Positions 8,323 to 14,781 of a stretch of 15,911 bases of DNA are shown here, in pieces. Source of the stretch: Glaciimonas sp. (GTDB lineage: Bacteria > Pseudomonadota > Gammaproteobacteria > Burkholderiales > Burkholderiaceae). The stretch spans positions 1 to 15,911 of the forward strand of contig JACMQE010000187.1 in NCBI GenBank assembly GCA_014377145.1, in the 5' to 3' direction. Within the stretch, counting starts at the first letter, position 1; each line of letters begins with the position of its first letter. The translations under genes and the position numbers were made by a program. Under the pieces are notes generated by a model. It was not told the origin of the DNA and did not search any database. It worked only from the letters and a program-made list of their open reading frames with translations.

Positions 8323-9178
8323 TTAAGCGGATATCATTAACTCGCTATACATTGCAACATAAAATTTGGTCATTTTCTCAGCCGTAAACTGCTCCCATTA
8401 ACGCTGCTCAGCGCGTCGGCCCATTTCAGCAGCGCAACTTTGTCCTGGTCAGATAATTGTCCTAAAGAGTTTAGATTTTGCAATCCAAGCCGGGCCACCT
8501 GGGCTTTCAATTCTTCTTCAATCGGACCCGTCCCAACGATTAATATTGGGTAATCAATACCGTTGGCCGCATCCAGCAAAATATGCAACCCCTTGTAGTG
8601 CCGCAGTACCCCACAACAAATAAAAAACTTTGCACCAAGACGCTTGCACCAGTATTGCTGAAACGTAGGCAGCGCTTGGGGATCGCTACTTTTGTCCAGA
8701 CCAATCGGAATCAAGCTGATCTTATGTGCATATTTATTTAGCACTGCGCTGGTCGTCAGATAGTTTGGTGAAGTCGCCACAATTCGATCCACGCTCGATA
8801 AGAATAAACGCTGTTGTCGGATGATGTCAGAGTGACAGGTCAGCAATGTCGGTTTACGTGCTCACGTCGCAAAATGCAATATATCTATAAACCGCCATGG
8901 AAAGTGAAAGTGAATCACAGCAGTTTTTTTCGCCAGCTGCGAGAACTGCCAGAAAGCCGAAGCAGAAAACCCTGACGAAGCAATTTCGATGTTGAGCTTG
9001 GCCCGACATAGGATGTGGACATCCATGTCAATGGAGTTGGCGCCAGGGTTTGCGCTCAGTGAAAGCACACGGTCTCCAGCCCCAGCTTGCTCGCACCTCT
9101 GGCAAGTTGCGCAATCACCTCTTCAATGCCCCCCATTGAATTCGGAAAGGAAGTTTTATAAAAATGAAGTACACGCAT
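8323..9178 (-). pseudogene. Glycosyltransferase family 4 (group 1), broken with an internal deletion
   Basis: Read from ATG 9178 the product starts MRVLHFYKTSFPNSMGGIEE, a typical GT-B N-terminus with the GGIE loop; such enzymes build lipopolysaccharide or capsule glycans from nucleotide sugars. The frame shifts near 9060 (VCFH to VLSLSANPG). It then runs through HFHFPWRFIDILHFAT, an in-frame TGA at 8862-8864 (expected Arg), and KPTLLTCHSDIIRQQRL, VDRIVATSPNYL and ICCGVLRHYKGLHILLDAAN to LSDQDKVALL. There the sequence jumps to the extreme C-terminus: MGRRAEQR, a TAA at 8398-8400, then WEQFTAEKMTKFYVAMYSEL, ending at TAA 8323-8325. About 100 residues are missing at the join (about 8410-8435), including the sugar-nucleotide site with its Glu-x7-Glu. 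The gene is therefore dead. Acceptor and sugar cannot be told. Confidence 0.88.
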
Positions 9179-9505
9179 GGAACAAAAGCACTTACAAAAA
9201 AATACATAAATTGTGGGCGAGCCAGGCTCTGCGCGATCAAGCAGAAGATCAAAAAATGCCCGTGTGGGAAATTAATAAATGTTTAATCATCTAAATATTT
9301 CGCATGAGTGTACTCATATTAATATGATGTATAAGCAAAAATTTGCAGGTAATAATGAAGCTAATGTTTGAAAGAAATAGTCCAACTGGCCACATGGCAT
9401 CGGGTTGCAGCAGCCCTTCCATCCATCGCCCCCAACCTTCTTCCCCCTCCGCATTTACTACACCAGACTCGTCTTGCCTGGTGATCAAAAAAATGAGGAC
9501 AAATG
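9179..9505. other. Non-coding gap upstream of the glycosyltransferase pseudogene
   Basis: No convincing gene is seen in this stretch. It holds two small overlapping palindromes (9304-9326), a pyrimidine-rich stretch around 9408-9450, and a 10-bp direct repeat (AAATGAGGAC at 9491-9500 and 9501-9510) whose second copy runs into the left end of repeat copy B. No ribosome binding site precedes the glycosyltransferase ATG at 9178. Confidence 0.5.
9304..9326. repeat. Two overlapping palindromes
   Basis: ATGAGT-GT-ACTCAT (9304-9317) is an inverted repeat with a 2-nt spacer. It overlaps a perfect 12-bp palindrome CATATTAATATG (9315-9326). The arrangement is operator-like, but no intact gene starts nearby. 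Confidence 0.6.
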
Positions 9506-9615
9506 AGGACTGATGCAAAATGACCTCAGCAGCGTTGCGCAATACTAACCGTACGCGTGTATCTTTGTCGGCAAGCTTTGCAAGCCCATTGCGGGGACAA
9601 TTGTGCGGAATTTCT
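9506..9615. repeat. Palindromic MITE-like repeat, copy B (divergent)
   Basis: About 110 bp, in the opposite orientation to copy A. The left end AGGACTGATGCAAAATGACC and the right end GGGACAATTGTGCGG match the family with several changes. The core CTAACCGTACGCG with GGCAAGCTTTGCAAGCCCA is the reverse complement of the copy A core. This is the most diverged copy, and it separates the glycosyltransferase region from the surface-protein promoter. Confidence 0.65.
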
Positions 9616-9672
9616 AAAAATATTAAAAAATACATAAAAATGCGCCAAAGAATTGTTGTTAATCATCATCTT

Positions 9673-9688
9673 TGTGATGTCAGTCACA
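9673..9688 (+). promoter_or_regulatory. CRP-type binding site
   Basis: TGTGA-TGTCAG-TCACA is a perfect match to both half-sites of the CRP/Vfr consensus with the correct 6-bp spacer, and TCACATTT on the right extends the match. It lies 140 bp upstream of the surface-protein gene and about 30 bp before a candidate -35 box, a usual place for a CRP-family activator. Binding here is inferred from the motif alone. Confidence 0.65.
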
Positions 9689-9719
9689 TTTATTTCTATG
9701 CTATTCGGTGATTATCCTG

Positions 9720-9749
9720 TTGCAGAAAGATAATTTTTACACATATTAA
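9720..9749 (+). promoter_or_regulatory. Candidate promoter of the surface-protein gene
   Basis: TTGCAG at 9720-9725 is followed after 18 bp by TATTAA at 9744-9749. The -10 region is embedded in an inverted repeat ACATATT-AAA-AATATGT (9741-9757), which could be an operator. Both boxes are moderate matches; position relative to the CRP-type site supports the call. Confidence 0.4.
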
Positions 9750-9814
9750 AAATATGTCTTAACAATTTCCACTAGATAAATCACCGTTTCAATAATGTTC
9801 TTCAAGGAACCCAA

Positions 9815-12559
9815 ATAAATTACAACGCACAAATTGAACAACTGTATATCGCCTTCTTTAACCGCCCAGCCGACGTCGATGGCATGAGCTATTGGAACAC
9901 CCAAGTCGCGCTAGCCGGGGTAACACCACAGCCGTTTCGAACGCTTTCAGCCTTTCCGCAGAATATACATCCTTGTTTACTGGTCAGTCAGCTAGTGTGA
10001 TCGTCAACACGATCTACGTCAATTTGTTTGGGCGCTCGGCAGATGTCGGCAGCCTAGCTTATTGGAGACTGCCCAGTATCAAAGCGGTGCACTGACTATC
10101 CCATCGCCAACGCGATCGCTAACGACGCACAAGGCAGCGAAATAACAATAATCACCAATAAAGTATCTGCAGCCAATGGCTTCACTATACAGGACTGAAT
10201 ACTACCGTCAGTATCATCGGGGATGAAGCAGCGGGTAATACCGCCATTTCTTCATTGAAAGCATGGTTGGCGAATGTGACTACCGATCCTTTGACAGTGA
10301 CATTAGTAATCCACGCAATAGCAGAGTTGATGATTACTAATGTGGTTGCTGGGAATGTGCCTTCAGTGCAGACTTTAGCGCTTACTGCGAATGTGGACAG
10401 CTTTGCACTGAATGGCAATTCCGTTATCAACGGCGCGGCCGGCACCACGCCTAGCACGTTCACGTCTGGTGACAAAATTGTTGCAACGGGTGTCAAACAA
10501 TACGTTGAATATTGTTGACGTATCGTCGGCTGGTGGCACAACGTTGCCCGGTGCAACGACCATTTCTGGCGTGCAAATGGTTAACTTTATGTCTGGCAGC
10601 GCTACGGGAACGGCAAATTTCATGGGCTTTACTGGTCTAACCACGTTGAATGTGAACGAAGCGGGTGGTATCACTACCGCTGGTACGACCGCTGTAAATC
10701 TGACGGACAGCGCCGCTGCTGGCACTAATATGTTATGCAGGGTGGCTCAAATGTTGTCGTAACGGCTAACGCTGTCAGTTCTACTGCGGGTGGCACCATC
10801 AGCATTGGCAGCACGACTGCTGCGACCGGTACATTGACGGTCGTCGCAAATCAGTTGGTTTACCGCTACTAGAACTAACGCCGGCGATGCTATCAATGTC
10901 ACAGGCGGTACGGTTGAAACGATTACCGTGAATTTGAATGAAAAAGCTGGTTCGGATAACACGGTAACGGGTGGTGCCATTACAGCAACCGGAACGTCGG
11001 CAACGACGAATGTTACTGTCACCCAATCGGCAGCAGCAGCCGGTGCACAAACGGTCGCAGCTGTTACGGCGGCTCCTGGCGTGCAAGCGAGCGCCACTAC
11101 CACTGCCACTCCACTGTGGGTGCATTGGCCGGTGCTGTGGAAGGCGCAGTCACCATCACAATGATGCGAACAATGCATCGACGAATCTCGCCCATACTAT
11201 CACCTCGGTGTCTCTGGCTAATTTCGGTACAGCCTCAGCAATCAACGACAATGCACTGACTATTTGGCTCTGACTGATTGCACTGGTACGCTAACGCTGA
11301 CCAACGTAGCTGCTGCGCCGACGAATACGGCACTTGCTCTTTCGTTGAATGGCTTGGTTTTCGTGAATACTACGGGCACTGTAATCAGCGTCACGTTTGC
11401 AGATGCGAAAGCCGAAATCACGACTCTCAATTTTATGACGGCTGCAAAAGACTCGTATCTGAGCATCATCGACACCAAGCTCGCGACAATCAATGTGTCT
11501 GGCACCAACATGCTGAACCTAACGAATGCGCTTGCGACCTCGGTCAAGACGATTGCCGTGTCCGGCGCTGCGGGCTTTAACGACGGTGGTGCGCTGACCA
11601 ACGATACCAGTCTGACTTCGCTCACCACGACGTCTAGCGGGAAAATCGTTGCAACCTTCAATGCCGCGACGTAAAGCTTTGTAGGCTCGACTGGTCAAGA
11701 TGTGATGACTATTTCGGTCGATGCAGCCAAGGCCATTACGGGTGGTTCAGCGACAAACAACGAATTTATTTTCAATGCCGCAGCAACGACTTTCAATGCG
11801 ACTATCGCAAAACTGACCAACGCGAATATCACTGGTTTCAGCGTCTTTTGTCTAGGTGGTAGTGCTATTGGCACGTATGACCTAAACACGTTCAACTCTG
11901 GCTTCAAAGCTATCGATATCACTGCAGCGAACTTCGTTCTTAACCAGGTTATTTCAATTATCAACGCTGCAGCCGGTACGTCGCTCAATATTTTGGGTCC
12001 GTCGGCTGTTACCGCCGGTACCACGTACACGGATAGTGACACGGTCTCCGTTTCTTATGTTGACACCAAGGGTGCTACCGACAACGCTCACGTCAACTTC
12101 AACCTTACAGGTGTGATAGCTGGCAAAATCGACTCTATCAGCATGGGTATTGACTCAATTCTGGTCGGCGTAGTTACAGCGGCTGCAACGACTTCGAACA
12201 CGACAATTAGTGGTGTCTTTGCAGGTGACTTCATTACCTTCAAGGATACCGGTATCTTGTCTGTCGTGACGCTGACTTCTACGCAGCAAACTACAGTGAG
12301 CGGCTTGAGTAGTCTGGCTGGTGCTCTGAACAACGTTGACTTACTATTGACCTCGACCGGTTGACACCAAGTGGCCTCGTTCCAGTACGGTGCGAATATT
12401 TACGTTATTGACCACGCTGCTGCATCCGCGGGGTCGGGCATGCTAGTAGCTGGCGATTCATTCATTTAATTGACAGGCCTGCACACCATTAGTAGCGCGC
12501 TATCATCAGCAACCACACACGCTGCCATCTTAAGTTCTAGATTGTCAACAGCTAGTTGA
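9815..12559 (+). pseudogene. DUF4214-containing S-layer-like / secreted surface protein, heavily decayed
   Basis: AAGGAA (9804-9809) precedes an ATA at 9815 where ATG is expected; the frame then reads NYNAQIEQLYIAFFNRPADV, a DUF4214 start. After a frameshift near 9918 a second DUF4214-type repeat (VNTIYVNLFGRSADVGSLAYW) follows, then at least three more shifts up to 10210 (ALTI, IANAIANDAQGS, LNTTVSIIGDEAAG). The rest is Thr/Ala/Asn/Gly-rich beta-repeat sequence (for example TTLNVNEAGGITTAGTTAVN and VGSTGQDVMTISVDAAKAIT), with shifts near 10490, 10735, 10860, 11130, 11160 and 11265 and stops at 11672-11674, 12362-12364 and 12467-12469. The C-terminal ASFQYGANIYVIDH and GDSFI-stop-LTGLHT resemble the end of large secreted S-layer or RTX-like proteins of this bacterial group, which usually leave by type I secretion. 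No secretion genes are in the window. Intact length would be about 910 residues. Family naming is by pattern; the decay is plain. Confidence 0.82.
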
Positions 12560-12573
12560 CACAGCCGTTAAAA

Positions 12574-12605
12574 CCCCAGTCTTTGCATCAAGGCTGGGGA
12601 TTTTT
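12574..12605 (+). terminator. Intrinsic terminator of the surface-protein gene
   Basis: CCCCAGTCTT (12574-12583) pairs with AAGGCTGGGG (12590-12599) over 10 bp, with one T-G wobble and loop TGCATC, followed by ATTTTT. It lies 15 bp after the final stop of the surface-protein gene. Confidence 0.88.
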
Positions 12606-12627
12606 ACTGAAAAAGCGAGAGTCTGTT

Positions 12628-12819
12628 ATCAAAATTGACGAAAAAGAATACGAATTGGATGTATTGTCGGATAAGGCCAAAGCACAACTGGCAAGTCTCC
12701 AGTTCATGGGTGGGGAGCTACAGCACCTCAACGCGCAGGTTGCGGTGCTGTAAACGGCGCGAATGGCGTACAAAGCGCTGAACGCGGCATTGCCTGAGAG
12801 TCAGGTAACAGATCACTAG
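12628..12819 (+). pseudogene. Small DUF6447-like protein, broken by TAA
   Basis: The frame reads IKIDEKEYELDVLSDKAKAQ then LASLQFMGGELQHLNAQVAVL, stops at TAA 12751-12753 and continues in frame as TARMAYKALNAALPESQVTDH to TAG 12819. The pattern (IDGKxYxLDxLSDxAKxQL, LQFVDAEIxxLNAQLAxxQTAR) is that of DUF6447, small coiled-coil-like proteins of about 65 residues with no settled function. Gln is expected at the stop (CAA to TAA). AGCGAGAG lies 6 bp before an ATC at 12628 where the start codon is expected, so the start may be lost too. Upstream frame is open into the terminator hairpin, so an earlier start is unlikely. In related genomes, as I recall, such genes lie near large surface-protein genes; both are dead here. 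Confidence 0.68.
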
Positions 12820-12853
12820 GATAGATAACCAAGTAAAATTTTCTGCATTGGGG

Positions 12854-12876
12854 GCCAGGCTACTCGCCTGGCTTTT
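12854..12876 (+). terminator. Intrinsic terminator
   Basis: GCCAGGC (12854-12860) and GCCTGGC (12866-12872) form a perfect 7-bp GC-rich stem with loop TACTC, followed by TTTT. It ends the DUF6447-like transcript and directly abuts repeat copy C. Confidence 0.85.
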
Positions 12877-12984
12877 CGACATCTTGTTGTCCCATCAATC
12901 GGCTTAGCAACCTTGCCAACGAAGACCGCATGCTAGTCCGGCTAGGAGAGCACAACGGCGCTGGGACGATTTTGTGTAAATCCT
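12877..12984. repeat. Palindromic MITE-like repeat, copy C
   Basis: About 108 bp, same orientation as copy A. The core is close to copy A (CTTGCCAACGAAGACCG, GGCTAGGAGAGCACAACGG). The right end GGGACGATTTTGTGTAAATCC is near consensus, while the left end (about 12877-12896) is eroded. It starts right after the terminator tract. Confidence 0.78.
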
Positions 12985-13385
12985 CAAACTTTCTCGCATT
13001 TCTAAATGGGAGGGCGACATCTAATAGAATGAGAAGACCGGTGCAAAAGATGGCAAAAAATTGGAAGCCCGAACGCACTTTGGCGCCACGTGAAAAGTTG
13101 TGTTGTTGCATAATGCGAGAAGTAGTGCGGGCTTTGGGGAATAGTCGCTTTACTATTTTTTTCATGAATCGACATGCGCTAAAGGGACGTTGCGTAACTC
13201 TTTGGATCACGAAGTGGCATAAACAAATTTGGATACTTTGGCAGCAGATCATGCAGCTCACTAATCAAGTGATAAGTGTATTGACCGATACCAGTTAGCG
13301 GCGAAAGTAACGCAACTGCATTAATCGCTAGCTGAACGTCGGCAATTTTTGAAGTGGCTAGATAGATAGTCTAGTGATCGGACGC

Positions 13386-13400
13386 ACCGTCCAGGACGGT
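13386..13400. promoter_or_regulatory. Inverted repeat upstream of the fmdB promoter, operator-like
   Basis: ACCGTCC-A-GGACGGT is a perfect 7-bp inverted repeat with a single central base. It ends 12 bp before the candidate -35 box of fmdB. Without a T-tract it is not a terminator; a regulator site is possible. Confidence 0.45.
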
Positions 13401-13412
13401 CTAATCGCTACA

Positions 13413-13440
13413 TTCAAATTTTCGTAAAAACCATTATAAT
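13413..13440 (+). promoter_or_regulatory. Candidate fmdB promoter
   Basis: TTCAAA (13413-13418) and a perfect TATAAT (13435-13440) are 16 bp apart. GGAG in CGCGGAGTTTTACC gives a ribosome binding site before the ATG at 13476. Confidence 0.7.
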
Positions 13441-13475
13441 TAAAAGTTTCATACACTTTTTCGCGGAGTTTTACC

Positions 13476-13856
13476 ATGCCAATTTATGCTTATCGTTGCG
13501 ATGCTTGCGGCTTTGCTAAAGACGTATTACAAAAGATGTCGGACGCGCAATTGACCATCTGCCCAACATGCCATAAAGGTACCTTTCAGAAACAAGTGAC
13601 TGCCGCTGGATTTCAGTTAAAAGGGACTGGCTGGTATGTCACCGATTTCCGTGGCGGTGCGGATGCAGTGGGGCCAGCCAAAGGCATCACGGATGGCGCA
13701 TCTTCCTCTTCTAGTGAGGGTGCAGCAACGCCAGCATCAGCGGCAACAACAACGCCTGCAAATAGTGCATCCAGTACGCCTGCTACCAGCAGCGGTACCA
13801 GCGCCACTAACATAACGGCCGCCAGTACCGCGTCCAGTAAAGCAGCTTCTCCGTAG
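13476..13856 (+). CDS. FmdB family zinc-ribbon protein
   Basis: The 126-residue product starts MPIYAYRCDACG and has a second CPTC pair (residues 29-32), the two CxxC knuckles of the FmdB/CxxC zinc ribbon, followed by VTAAGFQLKGTGWYVTDFRG, which is typical of the proteobacterial family. From about residue 65 the tail is Ser/Thr/Ala/Pro-rich low complexity, as is usual in Burkholderiales members. The family was first noted near a formamidase gene as a possible regulator, but function is unproven. In betaproteobacteria it commonly precedes a DUF502 gene and aspS, as here. It has a good promoter and ribosome binding site and no lesion. Confidence 0.9.
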   Translation: MPIYAYRCDACGFAKDVLQKMSDAQLTICPTCHKGTFQKQVTAAGFQLKGTGWYVTDFRGGADAVGPAKGITDGASSSSSEGAATPASAATTTPANSASSTPATSSGTSATNITAASTASSKAASP

Positions 13857-13941
13857 CAACCTGACAGCAATGCGACAAATATCCTCATCACACTGTTTTC
13901 CGCAAGGCTGGCATTTACAGCCTGATCAGATAAAGAAAATC

Positions 13942-14577
13942 ATGCGCAAATATTTCATTACCGGTTTACTGGTTTTGGTTCCTCTGGCGATTACGCTGTG
14001 GGTTCTTAATTTGATTATAGGAACGATGGATCAGTCGCTATTGTTTCTGCCAATGCAATGGCGGCCAAAGGCGCTAGTTGGGTTCGATATTCCTGGCCTT
14101 GGTACTATCCTGACGTTATTGATCATCTTTTTTACAGGATTGGCAACCCATAACTTTATTGGTCGGCAGGTGGTCGCATTGTGGGAAGCAGTATTTACCA
14201 AGATTCCGGTAGTCAATTCCATTTATTCCAGCGTCAAACAAGTGTCAGATACGTTATTTTCTTCATCTGGTAATGCTTTCCGTAAGGCGTTGTTAGTGGA
14301 ATATCCAAGGCAAGGATCATGGACGATCGCCTTTTTGACCGGGATTCCCGGTGGCGATGTAAAAAATCATCTGCAAGGCGATTACGTTAGCGTCTATATT
14401 CCGACGACGCCGAATCCGACTTCAGGATTTTTTCTGATGGTGCCGCGCGCTGCTACGGTAGAACTCAACATGAGCGTGGATGAAGCATTGAAATACATCA
14501 TATCGATGGGCGTTGTATCACCGCCTGAGAATCCGGCAAGAAAGAGTAATACCGAATCTGGTCAGATGACTCGCTAG
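13942..14577 (+). CDS. DUF502 family inner-membrane protein
   Basis: The 211-residue product begins MRKYFITGLLVLVPLAITLW, a first membrane segment, followed by a second (TILTLLIIFFTGLATHNFIG), then the family motif PVVNSIYSSVKQVSDTLF (residues about 92-109) and a soluble beta-rich part with GIPGGDV and VYIPTTPNPTSGFFLMVPR. DUF502 proteins have no assigned function. ATG 13942 is chosen because family homology starts there; the frame is open further upstream from ATG 13870, but that stretch is not family-like and nearly abuts fmdB. It lies 85 bp after fmdB, probably cotranscribed. Intact. Confidence 0.92.
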   Translation: MRKYFITGLLVLVPLAITLWVLNLIIGTMDQSLLFLPMQWRPKALVGFDIPGLGTILTLLIIFFTGLATHNFIGRQVVALWEAVFTKIPVVNSIYSSVKQVSDTLFSSSGNAFRKALLVEYPRQGSWTIAFLTGIPGGDVKNHLQGDYVSVYIPTTPNPTSGFFLMVPRAATVELNMSVDEALKYIISMGVVSPPENPARKSNTESGQMTR

Positions 14578-14639
14578 CCTTGCATTTGGTGGCAAAATAT
14601 GCGTACTTACAGTCTCTTTGAGTAACATTAATTTAGTGA

Positions 14640-14736
14640 AGACTTACGAAAATAGCCCCAGCGGTGTTGTGCTTCCCTAGCCGTACCAGCCTGTCTCCGT
14701 CGGCACGCTTTGCTAGGACGACTTTGCGTAAGTCCT
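14640..14736. repeat. Palindromic MITE-like repeat, copy D
   Basis: 97 bp, opposite orientation to copy A. The ends are AGACTTACGAAAATAGCCCC (left) and CGACTTTGCGTAAGTCCT (right). The core GTTGTGCTTCCCTAGCCGTA corresponds to the reverse complement of the copy A core. It lies between DUF502 and aspS, 45 bp before the aspS start, so aspS transcripts from upstream would carry it in their leader. Confidence 0.78.
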
Positions 14737-14781
14737 AATATTAATATTGAACCTAACACCTGAACTTCGGAAAAATTGAAT

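Larger units (their letters stand above)
12985..13475. other. Gap between repeat C and fmdB
   Basis: No gene is called. Open frames on both strands cross this stretch but neither resembles a known family. One plus-strand frame (13166-13369) reads protein-like between stops: LDTLAADHAAH, SSDKCIDRYQLAAKVTQLH and SLAERRQFLKWLDR, split by three stop codons. It may be a gene relic. The end of the gap carries an inverted repeat and the fmdB promoter, listed separately. Confidence 0.4.

Noticed and set aside
9291..9635. Minus-strand open frame across repeat copy B
   Set aside because: It starts inside or just beyond the repeat and about a third of it is repeat sequence; no family resemblance.
10185..12333. 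Minus-strand open frames across the surface-protein gene
   Set aside because: They are mirror images of the Thr/Ala/Asn-rich repeats, whose complementary codons rarely form stops; the plus-strand reading matches a recognisable protein pattern.
1..12819. All frame breaks explained as sequencing error
   Set aside because: Most lesions are not in homopolymers, several are base substitutions or missing cysteines, one is a deletion of about 100 codons, and about 5 kb of core genes has none. A few single-base indels (for example the A-run at 884-889) could still be errors.
12860..13261. Minus-strand open frame with a hydrophobic stretch
   Set aside because: It runs through repeat copy C and into the terminator, has no ribosome binding site and no recognisable family. 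A truncated real gene is not excluded.
13613..13891. Minus-strand open frame opposite fmdB
   Set aside because: It is the antisense of the Ser/Thr/Ala-rich FmdB tail, which by composition lacks stops on the other strand.
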